A stretch of DNA of 64,000 bases. Origin: DSOI01 sp041394885. Its GTDB lineage: Bacteria; Acidobacteriota; Terriglobia; Bryobacterales; Bryobacteraceae. Under the pieces are notes generated by a model. It ran no database searches. It saw only the letters and a program-made list of their open reading frames with translations, and was not told the DNA's origin. The stretch lies in the NCBI GenBank assembly GCA_041394885.1, contig JAWKHI010000010.1, forward strand, positions 62,001 to 126,000. The letters are read 5' to 3'. Position numbers and translations under genes: made by a program. The stretch's first letter is position 1; each line of letters opens with the position of its first letter. Shown here piece after piece: positions 17,864-24,942 of the stretch.

Positions 17864-18568
17864 ATGGCCCTCGCCGTTCGTTTGATCGTCAAGCTTGTCT
17901 ATTTGTGCGTGGGCGTTTGGCTGGCCGCCGCGGCGGTGATGTTCGGGGTGATGCATCTGCCGCCGGCGCAGATCGCATCGGTGGTGGGTCACTTCCCCAC
18001 CTGGATGATCACGCGCGCCCTCCCCTTCCAAACCCTATGGACCGCGGCGCGCCGAGGCGACCTGCGAGTGGGCGACCCTGCGCCGGACTTCGACCTTCCG
18101 ACTCTCGACAAAAGCGCCCGCGTTCAGCTCAGCATGCATGCCGGCGTGCGGCCGGTGGTGCTCGTGTTCGGCAGCTACACTTGACCGCCCTTTCGGCGGG
18201 AGGTTCCCGCCCTCAACCGCATGTTCGCCGAGTATGGCGACCGCGCGGCCTTCTACATCGTGTACATCGAAGAGGCGCACACCACCGATCTTTGGCAAAT
18301 GCCCGCCAATGAGAAGCAGGGGGTGCTGATCGCCAGCCCGAAGAACGCCGCCGAGCGCGACGCAGCGGCGAATGCGTGTGTGCGCAATCTGCATATAGAT
18401 ATTCCGGCCCTGATCGACGGATTCGACAACACCACCGAGCAGGCCTACACCGCGTGGCCGGACCGCTTGTATGTGATCGACAAGCGTGGCCGCGTGGCGT
18501 ACAAGAGCGCACCGGGTCCGTTCGGGTTCCGGCCTGGGGAAGCGGAAGCTATTTTGCGGAGGATGTAG
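17864..18568 (+). CDS. Deiodinase-like selenoprotein with in-frame TGA (Sec107)
   Basis: One frame runs from ATG 17864 to the stop before 18569, interrupted only by TGA at 18182-18184, giving 234 residues with selenocysteine at 107. An N-terminal membrane helix (about residues 4-31) precedes a thioredoxin-fold domain (VGDPAPDFDLP, VVLVFGSYT-U-PPF). The T-U-PPF context is that of iodothyronine deiodinases, as are YIEEAH, DRLYVID and GPGPFGF downstream. A hairpin right after the TGA fits a bacterial SECIS. The family (T4_deiodinase-like) includes bacterial members that are probably membrane-anchored reductases or peroxiredoxin-like; iodothyronine activity is not implied. An upstream in-frame ATG at 17828 would add 12 residues; I prefer 17864 because AGGGAGG lies 12 bases upstream and the helix starts there. 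Standard gene callers would split or truncate it. The 3' end overlaps the convergent DinB gene by 20 bp. Confidence 0.88.
18185..18211 (+). promoter_or_regulatory. SECIS-like hairpin immediately after the Sec TGA
   Basis: After the TGA (18182-18184) there are 10 bases, then a perfect 6-bp stem GGCGGG (18195-18200) and CCCGCC (18206-18211) closed by the 5-base loop AGGTT. In E. coli fdhF mRNA the SelB-binding hairpin starts 11 bases after UGA and presents an AGGUCU loop, so spacing and the loop GGU agree closely. The hairpin lies inside the coding sequence, as expected for bacteria. An alternative CCGCC/GGCGG pairing (18185-18189 with 18195-18199) would compete with it. Confidence 0.7.
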
Positions 18569-19163
18569 CGGCGGTGGCGGGAAAGCCGGCGGCATTGCGG
18601 ACTTGCCGGGCCTGCCAGATGTGACGGCGGTCATGCGCGGTGAGGATCCAGAAGGCAACGCCGAGGCTGTAGCGTAGGAAGCTGGCGGCCGGCGAGGTCA
18701 CCTTCACGCGGGCCAGATCGAGTCCATTAGCGCTGCGGATGACTTTATCCAGTTCCTCGTGTGAGGATTCCCACTGCTCGCGCACCTCGGCGAGGGTTTT
18801 CCGCGGCCCCGGCTGGAAAGCCGCGGGTGCCTTGAAGCGGCGCTTCACTGGAGGAGCCATGAGCTTGAGAAACCAGCGGCCGAGCCATCCGTAGACAAAC
18901 GGACCGTCGCCGAGAATGCCGCGCTGGCGGGCGTCCGCCACGGCGGCACGGAACTGGCTGAGGAGCTTCTCATTGCTGACGTTCAGATGCTCGAAGCACT
19001 GGACCATCGACCATTGCCCCTGCGCGGGGGCCCATTGGGCCTGCTCTTCGCTGAGACCGTCGAGTAATCCAGCGCCGTCTTCGCGCACCACCTTCACCTG
19101 ATACAACAGGCGCTCAATTTCGGGATTCAGAGGACCTTCGGACTTACGTGGAGGCAGCGGCAT
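18549..19163 (-). CDS. DinB-like four-helix protein
   Basis: About 204 residues. The first half carries the DinB/YfiT signature of a helix followed by WSMVQCFEHLNVSNEKLL, in which His33-region histidines would bind a metal. The C-terminal helix contains HDRRHIWQARQV, supplying the other histidines. The family comprises small metal-dependent bacterial proteins including thiol-S-transferases and DNA-damage-inducible members; the reaction here is unknown. I chose ATG 19163 because AAGAAGG precedes it; an in-frame start farther upstream (19325) would add a non-conserved leader. Its 3' end overlaps the end of the convergent selenoprotein gene by 20 bp. Confidence 0.8.
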   Translation of the reverse strand: MPLPPRKSEGPLNPEIERLLYQVKVVREDGAGLLDGLSEEQAQWAPAQGQWSMVQCFEHLNVSNEKLLSQFRAAVADARQRGILGDGPFVYGWLGRWFLKLMAPPVKRRFKAPAAFQPGPRKTLAEVREQWESSHEELDKVIRSANGLDLARVKVTSPAASFLRYSLGVAFWILTAHDRRHIWQARQVRNAAGFPATAATSSAK

Positions 19164-19420
19164 GACGATTACCTTCTTAGGATATCGCAGACGTAGTTTC
19201 TGCGAGCGGCTCCGATGCGCGGAGTCTATACCAACGTTGGTGCGGCAGTAGAGGGATTTCGTGCAGTCAGAGGCAACAACCGGGCCGATAGTACTGTGGC
19301 AGTGCAGGGTTTCTGATCTGCGCATTAGGTCGCGGCCCTATTTTTGGACTAAAGGCTACCTAAGGACTAGGAATACAAAAATAGCACTGTTAGCATTGGT
19401 CCAAGAAGTAAAGGAACACC

Positions 19421-20392
19421 ATGCGCTGTCTACACTGTAGCCAACAAATCGGAACTCTTCGCAGCTTGGTCGACAAGCAGTTCTGCTGCAAGGACCACCG
19501 GGTCCGCGCACAGCAGATCTACTCGGCGCGGGCATCGCGGGACAGCCACGAAGACTTCGAGGAATCCTGGGCAGTCCACGTTGCGACGCCGCCAGCGCGA
19601 AAGCCGGCATCATTCGGTCCGGGAACGGGAATCGCGCTGGCGGTACTGGCGACGCTTTTAGTACTATTCCTGCCATCGGGGGATGGGGTGCCCCGTGCGC
19701 AACCGAAGAGTTACCTGCCATCGACCGGTTCACTCGGCAGCGGCTTTTCGCTGCCGACGCCGTCCCGCGGCTCGCTGTCGATTCGCGAGGATTTTCGAAT
19801 GGACATGCGCGATTGGCAGGGCGCGCTGGGCGGATTGCGTGACGAGTGGCAGAAAGCGGGGGAGGCTGCGGTACGGATTGGCAGTTTGAAGTTGTGGAAG
19901 CCGACGTTGTCCCTATCGGACTACAATCTGGCGTTCGAGGCGCAGATCCAGAACAAAGCAGTGGGATGGGCCTTTCGAGCAAGCGACGCCAAGAACTACT
20001 ACGCCACCAAGATCGCGATTACGCGCCCTGGCACGCGAACGACGCTGCCGCGCGCGGAAATCATTCGCTACGTAGTGGAGAACGGCCGCCAGGTGGCGCG
20101 GAGCGCGCTGCCCATCCCCCTTTCGGCCGTGGACGACAACTCGACCTATGAAGTAAAAATGGGCGTCCGCGGAAGCAAGTTCACCACGATGCTGAACGGC
20201 CAGATGGTGGACCAATGGGCCGACACGCGCTTCCAGCGGGGCGGCGTCGGGTTCTTTAGCGATCCGGGCGAGAAAGCGACCTTGAATTGGGTTTCGGTCT
20301 CGGAGAAAGAGAACGTCCTGCAGCGATTCCTGTCGTTCGCCTTCCTCGTGCATCCGACGGCGTGGCCGGTGGCGGCGCAGGGAGTGCAGTAG
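19421..20392 (+). CDS. Zinc-ribbon, single-TM protein with beta-sandwich C-terminal domain
   Basis: A 323-residue protein of unknown role. The N-terminus has a short cysteine/histidine cluster (CLHC at 3-6, CCKDH at about 22-26) that could bind zinc. A transmembrane helix follows at about 67-84 (IALAVLATLLVLFL), then a periplasmic domain of about 170 residues (REDFRMDMRDWQG, WAFRASDAKNYYATKI, ARSALPIPL, RGGVGFFSDPGEKA). That last part resembles the LamG/DUF1080-type concanavalin fold that often binds carbohydrate. ATG 19421 is the first codon of the zinc cluster. It is convergent with the GDSL gene. Confidence 0.7.
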   Translation: MRCLHCSQQIGTLRSLVDKQFCCKDHRVRAQQIYSARASRDSHEDFEESWAVHVATPPARKPASFGPGTGIALAVLATLLVLFLPSGDGVPRAQPKSYLPSTGSLGSGFSLPTPSRGSLSIREDFRMDMRDWQGALGGLRDEWQKAGEAAVRIGSLKLWKPTLSLSDYNLAFEAQIQNKAVGWAFRASDAKNYYATKIAITRPGTRTTLPRAEIIRYVVENGRQVARSALPIPLSAVDDNSTYEVKMGVRGSKFTTMLNGQMVDQWADTRFQRGGVGFFSDPGEKATLNWVSVSEKENVLQRFLSFAFLVHPTAWPVAAQGVQ

Positions 20393-20416
20393 CACAGATC
20401 TGGCCCGCCTGGCAGG

Positions 20417-21112
20417 TCAGCGAAGCGCCGGGCGGCAACGGGCCAGGACAAGATCGGCGATTAAGCGGTGGCCCGCCGCATTCGGGTGCAGGCCATCGGG
20501 AATCCATCGGGTGTGCGCGCGGCGGTAGACCCATGCGCCGAACACATCCACGGTGCAAGCGCCCGACAAGCGGCTCACCCGGCGCACGGCTTCCGCGTAC
20601 GGCGCCACCCCGTCGTTGATGTCGTTGTCCTGATAGAAGCGGGCGCGCTGATAGCGGTAGCGCCGCGTCATCGGGTTTGGCGTGAGCAGAACCAGTTTCG
20701 CGCCGGTGCTCTGAATCCGCCGCGCAATCTGGGTGAGATTGGCCTCGAACTCGGCGAGCGGAACGCGGGGCGCGTCGCGATCCACATAGCCGCCTCCGGC
20801 GGCAGCCTCCACCCAGGACGCGTCGTTGAGGCCTACCATCACCATCACGGCGCGCGGTTTCCGGTTGAGAACGTCGCCATCCAGGCGCGCCAGCAACTCG
20901 CGTGTGGTGTCTCCACCCACGCCGGCATTGATCACGGTCCGGCCCAGGCGCGCGCCGATCAAGTTGGAGAAGCGCTGCGAAGCAGTCACGCGAGGGCTGC
21001 GTCTCACGCCAAGCGTCACGCTATCGCCGAGAGCAACGATAGGACGGACTTGCCCGAATGCGGCGCCCGCCGCAGCCAGCCACAGCAGGAGGGCGATCAC
21101 TGGTAGAACCAC
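20417..21112 (-). CDS. Secreted GDSL/SGNH-type esterase
   Basis: A 231-residue hydrolase with a signal peptide (ALLLWLAAAGAAFG). SGNH blocks are visible: ALGDSVTLG with nucleophile Ser31, the block II glycine in NAGVGGDTT, the block III asparagine in VGLND, and the catalytic DGLHPN (Asp206, His209). Likely an ester or acyl hydrolase acting in the periplasm or outside the cell. Its start overlaps the end of the upstream BNR-repeat gene by 16 bp, so the two form an operon and might act on the same acetylated glycan substrate; that link is an inference. Confidence 0.88.
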   Translation of the reverse strand: MVLPVIALLLWLAAAGAAFGQVRPIVALGDSVTLGVRRSPRVTASQRFSNLIGARLGRTVINAGVGGDTTRELLARLDGDVLNRKPRAVMVMVGLNDASWVEAAAGGGYVDRDAPRVPLAEFEANLTQIARRIQSTGAKLVLLTPNPMTRRYRYQRARFYQDNDINDGVAPYAEAVRRVSRLSGACTVDVFGAWVYRRAHTRWIPDGLHPNAAGHRLIADLVLARCRPALR

Positions 21113-22194
21113 CCGACGGGCAGGACTTTCAGCTTTAATGACCAGCCGGTGGCGGCGGCCTGGCCCGGCTCCCGGCCCGGCCCGACATAGTAGGTCAACA
21201 ACACGGTTTTGCTCTCCTTGTGAAACTCGATGCTGGTGTAGGCATAGGTACGGTCAGGGGCATCCTCGAGATTGCGAAAGTGGGCCCATGTCTCGCCATC
21301 GTCGCTGGAAATCGCCGCAGTCAGGGGCGTGCGCTTCGATTCCGACTTGTTCCATACGAGCAACAAGTCTCCGGTGGAGGGAATTCGTTTGATCGTCTGC
21401 GGCGCGAGGGGCGATTCGAGGTCCATCGGCTCCGGTTGCGTCCAGGTCTCACCGCGATCGGCCGACAGGGCGCGGTAGATCCGGCCCTTGCCGGTGCGGA
21501 CCCACAAGAGGAGGCGGCCGTCCTTCAATTCCACCACGCCCGGTTCCTGCGCGCCGGGTTTCGAATCCGGGACGTCGACGAGGGTGCGGCTGCGCTGCCA
21601 TGTGGCGCCTTCGTCATCGGAGAAGTAGATGCGGGTGCGGATGTGGCGATCGACCCTATAGTCGGAGGTGTACCAAAGCGGAAGCACGACGCGGCCCGAA
21701 CTGAGTTGAATCATGCGGTCATTGTTCATCCCGGTGTAGGAGGGGCTGGGATCGATCGGGATCGGCTTGGGCGGGCCGAAGGATTTCGCGCCGTCGACCG
21801 ACACGCGGATCATCGGCGCGCAATCGGCTTCCGAATTCTTGCGGGCGAAGGCGAACAGGACCTTGCCGGAGCGCAGACGGAGGAGGTCCGGCTCCATGAC
21901 GTTCATTGCACCGATGTTCTCCTGGAGGACGGTTTTCGCTGACCATGTGCGCCCGCCGTCGCGGGATCGCCGGGAGGCGAGGCGAGCGGAGCCCCAATCG
22001 CTGCCTTGGGCGGTGTAGAACTCCGTCCATGCCAGCAGGAGGTCGCCGCCCGGCAAGGCGAGGATGTCGGCCTCCGAGTTGCGGCGGTTGGCTTCGGTGG
22101 AAGGCGCGAGGATCGTTTCGAATCCCCGGTCGACCTGAGCGCAGAGCGCGGCCACGCACGCCCATGCGAGTGCGAACGTTCTCATTATTTCCAT
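21097..22194 (-). CDS. Sialidase-like BNR/Asp-box protein
   Basis: A 365-residue secreted six-bladed propeller protein. After a short signal (FALAWACVAALCA) it shows repeated Asp boxes (SRDGGRTWS, SDDEGATWQ, SADRGETWT, SSDDGETWA) and the EADILALPGGDLLLAW start common to exo-alpha-sialidase-like proteins. A PLWYTSD segment follows. The catalytic Arg triad and Tyr of true sialidases cannot be assigned with confidence, so the substrate is open. A second in-frame ATG at 22185 is an alternative start. It is the first gene of a two-gene operon with the GDSL esterase. Confidence 0.82.
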   Translation of the reverse strand: MEIMRTFALAWACVAALCAQVDRGFETILAPSTEANRRNSEADILALPGGDLLLAWTEFYTAQGSDWGSARLASRRSRDGGRTWSAKTVLQENIGAMNVMEPDLLRLRSGKVLFAFARKNSEADCAPMIRVSVDGAKSFGPPKPIPIDPSPSYTGMNNDRMIQLSSGRVVLPLWYTSDYRVDRHIRTRIYFSDDEGATWQRSRTLVDVPDSKPGAQEPGVVELKDGRLLLWVRTGKGRIYRALSADRGETWTQPEPMDLESPLAPQTIKRIPSTGDLLLVWNKSESKRTPLTAAISSDDGETWAHFRNLEDAPDRTYAYTSIEFHKESKTVLLTYYVGPGREPGQAAATGWSLKLKVLPVGWFYQ

Positions 22195-22216
22195 ACTATC
22201 CGCTGCGCCCTATCGG

Positions 22217-22942
22217 CTAGGCGGCGCGGCCGAGTGTGGGCGGGGCGGATGCACCGCAGCAGCGTTTGAACTTGACGCCGGATCCGCAGGGGCATGCGGC
22301 GTTGCGGGGCGTTGCGAATACGGAATTGGGTTCGGTCGTATCGTTTTCGGTTTCCGGCGACGGGGGAGTGGAAGACTCAGGTTCGGCCGCACCGGTCCTG
22401 GGGAGCGGGGCGAGGAGCGCCGCCTTGAACATGCGATCGAAGTGGCGGTGTTGGGCGTTGTTGGTTTGTTGCTGGTAGACGGACCAAGACCTGAGAGCGC
22501 GGTTATATTGCCGTTCGAATTTCTCTTCAAATCGCAGGATTTGACGGAAATAGGGGGAAGCGGCGCTGAGCTGCTCGTGGGCGCGGACCTGGAGTTGCAC
22601 TGGGCCCAGACCGGGCTCGGCGGCGGCGAGGGCCTCGATGGACTCGGTGAGAAGCCATTCGTGGTGGACGCGGGCGCGGCGGAGGCGCCACTCGGCGTCG
22701 GCCATTTCGCGGATGTGGCGGACCGCGGTGAGGTCGCCGGGCGCGGGGGAGAAGTGCGCGGTGAGTTCGTCGAGGAGTTGCTGGTATTCGGCGGGGTCGT
22801 CACCGGGGATGAGGACCGATTGGGAGCGAAATCCGTGGCGGAGCCCATTGAGGGCAGAGGCGGCTTTGCCATTAGCGGTGCGGGGTCCGGTGGAGTTGGC
22901 AGCGTTGGCTTGGTTGGCGGTGATCTGAGCGGCGGTGGCCAT
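22217..22942 (-). CDS. SEC-C motif protein with N-terminal STGPRT signature
   Basis: A 241-residue protein. The N-terminus carries ANQANAANSTGPRT followed by NGKAASALNGLRHGF, a signature recurring in many paralogues of Acidobacteriota. The middle is predicted helical. The C-terminus ends with a SEC-C zinc motif (CPCGSGVKFKRCCG) like that at the end of SecA, where it binds SecB or ribosomes. The function of this protein type is unknown, and it could be associated with mobile or repetitive families. A strong hairpin lies in its leader. Confidence 0.75.
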   Translation of the reverse strand: MATAAQITANQANAANSTGPRTANGKAASALNGLRHGFRSQSVLIPGDDPAEYQQLLDELTAHFSPAPGDLTAVRHIREMADAEWRLRRARVHHEWLLTESIEALAAAEPGLGPVQLQVRAHEQLSAASPYFRQILRFEEKFERQYNRALRSWSVYQQQTNNAQHRHFDRMFKAALLAPLPRTGAAEPESSTPPSPETENDTTEPNSVFATPRNAACPCGSGVKFKRCCGASAPPTLGRAA

Positions 22943-22976
22943 TTCGGTTCTCCTTGACTTGGCGGATGCAAATAGA

Positions 22977-23028
22977 AAAGGCAGGAGCGCGAGGCCGCCA
23001 CAAGCGGTACGGCGTCGCTCCTGCCTTT
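22977..23028. repeat. 13-bp perfect inverted repeat in the SEC-C gene leader
   Basis: AAAGGCAGGAGCG at 22977-22989 is exactly complementary to CGCTCCTGCCTTT at 23016-23028. The 26-base loop contains a second small stem (CCGC/GCGG). It lies 35-86 bases upstream of the SEC-C start codon in that gene's orientation. It could be a palindromic repeat element or a terminator/attenuator. The TTT after the stem on the plus strand is short for an intrinsic terminator. Confidence 0.7.
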
Positions 23029-23124
23029 CGGTTTCAGGGTAGCAGAGGGTGTCAAGGATTCTGGGTGTAAGTGGTTGATTGTATGAGGCGGGATTGAGTG
23101 TGAACCGCTATCGCGACTGTCTAT

Positions 23125-23147
23125 CCTCCATGATAAACTAATGGAGG
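23125..23147. promoter_or_regulatory. Palindromic operator candidate upstream of vapBC
   Basis: CCTCCAT (23125-23131) and ATGGAGG (23141-23147) are a perfect 7-bp inverted repeat separated by 9 AT-rich bases. The right arm overlaps the purine-rich ribosome-binding region (GGAGGAAAGGAG). VapB antitoxins usually autorepress by binding such palindromes with VapC, so this is the likely operator. Confidence 0.55.
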
Positions 23148-23198
23148 AAAGGAGTAAGTATCCCGGTCCTGAACATCAAGGACGCCGAGGCGCATCGG

Positions 23199-23426
23199 AT
23201 GGCCGTCGAGCTCGCGAGCCGGACGGGAAAGAGCCTGACGCAGGTGGTTAAGGACGCGTTGCGGGAAGCGTTGGAGCGGAGCGCGGAACCTCCCGGACGA
23301 GCGGCGGAATCGATGGTGGCGCGAGCGCTCGAAATCGCGAGACGGTCGGCGGCGCGGCCGGTTGTGGACTCGCGGACACCGGACGAAATCCTCGGCTACG
23401 GCGAGGACGGGGCTTTCTCGGGATGA
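23199..23426 (+). CDS. vapB: VapB-type antitoxin (start codon unclear)
   Basis: About 75-88 residues with the VapB pattern: N-terminal DNA-binding segment LNIKDAEAHRMAVELASRTGKSL then a toxin-binding tail ending DEILGYGEDG. Coordinates use the first canonical in-frame start (ATG 23199), but this would remove the conserved first strand (VLNIKD) that starts near 23160. The good RBS at 23144-23154 points to codon ATC at 23160, so either a non-standard start is used or the ATG has mutated. It overlaps vapC by four bases and would neutralise it. Confidence 0.8.
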   Translation: MAVELASRTGKSLTQVVKDALREALERSAEPPGRAAESMVARALEIARRSAARPVVDSRTPDEILGYGEDGAFSG

Positions 23427-23815
23427 TCGTCGATTCCTCCGCGATTTTCGCGATCTTGTTCGGGGAACCGGAAGCGGAGCGGTTTGCGCGGGCGATCGCG
23501 GGCGCCGCGGCGCGGCGGATGTCAGCGGTGAACTGGCTGGAGGTGCTGATTGTCTCGGAGTCCCGGCTGGGGCCGGACGGGGGCAACGACGGCCAGTTGT
23601 TGATGTCGGAGTTGCAGATTCAGCAAGCGCCGTTCGGTGCGCGGGAGTTATTGGAAGCAGCGCTGGTGTGGCGGCGATTCGGCAAGGGCCGGCATCCCGC
23701 CGGGCTGAATTTGGGTGATTGCTGCGCGTACGCCACGGCGTCGCGGTGGCAGGAGCCCTTGCTGTTCAAGGGGGACGATTTCGGGCGGACGGATGTGGTG
23801 GCGGCGGAGTGGTAG
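23423..23815 (+). CDS. vapC: VapC-type PIN-domain ribonuclease toxin
   Basis: A 130-residue PIN domain with all acidic positions visible: MIVDSSAIFAILFGEPE (first Asp and Glu), the NWLEV glutamate, and LGDCCAYATA with a later KGDDFGRTD. These residues bind Mg2+ for RNA cleavage, typically of tRNA or rRNA. The ATG overlaps the antitoxin stop (ATGA), the usual VapBC arrangement. The frame is intact and full length. Confidence 0.92.
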   Translation: MIVDSSAIFAILFGEPEAERFARAIAGAAARRMSAVNWLEVLIVSESRLGPDGGNDGQLLMSELQIQQAPFGARELLEAALVWRRFGKGRHPAGLNLGDCCAYATASRWQEPLLFKGDDFGRTDVVAAEW

Positions 23816-23996
23816 CGCTGCCAGTTCCGGTGCGTAGAGGAGGCCCTCCAGTGGAGCAAACTCCGCAAAGCCAACGTTGGGCAAAGTTCCGTTTGCGGCG
23901 AGCCTTCAGGTCGCCTGTTCGGTTCCGTGCCCAAGGCGTCCGCCGCCGCGGACTGCTAACCTGAAAACGTAGCGGACCTGATCAAGGAGTCCCTTC

Positions 23997-24245
23997 ATGA
24001 CCCTGACCATCCATCTCCGGCCCGAGATCGAACGCAGCTTGCTCGTGAAGGCGAGAGCCAAGGGTGTTCCCCTCGCCGATTACGCGCGAGAGGTGCTGGT
24101 GCGCGACGCGCAGGCAGCCGAGACACCGAGGCGCCGGACAGGACAGGAAATGATCGACGTTTGTGCCCGGGTTCGCGGCATGGCCGACGATCTTGTACGT
24201 AACGCGCGCGCCTTCCGCAAGCCGGCTGTTCCCCGGATGCCGTAG
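23997..24245 (+). CDS. Orphan antitoxin-like protein
   Basis: An 82-residue protein starting MTLTIHLRPEIERSL followed by AKGVPLADYAREVLVRD, which resembles ribbon-helix-helix antitoxins of the VapB/ParD type. The basic C-terminal tail is short. No toxin gene follows; downstream is the RAYT element, whose insertion may have displaced the partner. An AAGGAG sequence 7 bases upstream supports ATG 23997. Confidence 0.6.
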   Translation: MTLTIHLRPEIERSLLVKARAKGVPLADYAREVLVRDAQAAETPRRRTGQEMIDVCARVRGMADDLVRNARAFRKPAVPRMP

Positions 24246-24290
24246 CTCTCCGCAAGCCGAACTCGGCCGCACCGGGGTGCGCGACACAAG

Positions 24291-24919
24291 GGCCGGTCCG
24301 TGACTGAGATGGGAGCGTGAGCGTGCAGTCGGGTGGATTTCATGGCAAGTCACCCAAGAAGACCGCCATCTGCTCGCCTTGCTCTTCAATCACATAGCGA
24401 ATCGCCTCACGAACATCCTGATCCTTCCACAGCCATCTCGTGCTTCCGTGGCGTGCCCATCGTCTCCGGCCCGGTTTTTCAGGTTCAAGCCCGTTGAGGG
24501 CCCTGCTGGCATAAGCCTTTAGGTCATTCATCACCTTCTCCGGCGGGACTTCCGCCTCGACAATGACATGTACGTGATTGCTCCGCACATGGGCAGCTAA
24601 CAGATTCCACTTGCGATGCGAGCAGACCTCAAGGAGCGCTTGAAGCACGGTCGCACGGCTCTCGCGGTCGATCACATAGGCTTGTTGAACCATGCTGCGA
24701 CGTTCCGCTTCGGCGCGCTGCGGATCGGCTTCCACCAATCGGCCTCCAAACAGATTGTGGCGGCGGTCTACGGAACCCGACTCCTCTCCGTGAAGATGTG
24801 CGCCGTAACAGCTAAATGTGATGAAGTACCTCATTCTAAAGCCCGACCGCTCGCTGACGCTCGCGGCTCAGCAACGGGCTTCCCCGCCTAGCGTACCAGC
24901 TACCCTCAGATTTCGTCGA
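24291..24919 (-). mobile_element. RAYT element, copy 1 (intact transposase)
   Basis: The borders were set by comparing it with the inverted second copy at 32091-32601. Identity starts at TCGACGAAATCTGAG (complement of 24905-24919), covers a REP-like palindromic tract (24838-24885) and the transposase, and ends about 50 bp past its stop at the complement of GGCCGGTCCG (24291-24300). REP-like sequences with a GCTCGC-type core lie on both sides. IS200-like elements have no terminal inverted repeats and make no target duplication, and none is seen. Confidence 0.75.
24340..24834 (-). CDS. REP-associated tyrosine transposase (Y1/IS200-like)
   Basis: A 164-residue HUH single-strand endonuclease of the RAYT family. 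It begins MRYFITFSCYGAHLHG, has the HUH motif in HVHVIV (metal-binding histidines) and a downstream helix PPEKVMNDLKAYASRAL. The catalytic tyrosine is probably within this helical region, and a late WKDQDVREAIRYVIEEQGE segment follows. It is slightly shorter than typical RAYTs but the frame is intact. It is divergent from the STAND pseudogene that starts 109 bp away. Such enzymes cleave and mobilise REP sequences. Confidence 0.88.
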   Translation of the reverse strand: MRYFITFSCYGAHLHGEESGSVDRRHNLFGGRLVEADPQRAEAERRSMVQQAYVIDRESRATVLQALLEVCSHRKWNLLAAHVRSNHVHVIVEAEVPPEKVMNDLKAYASRALNGLEPEKPGRRRWARHGSTRWLWKDQDVREAIRYVIEEQGEQMAVFLGDLP

Positions 24920-24942
24920 TTTGCGCGTTAGATAATTGCGGA

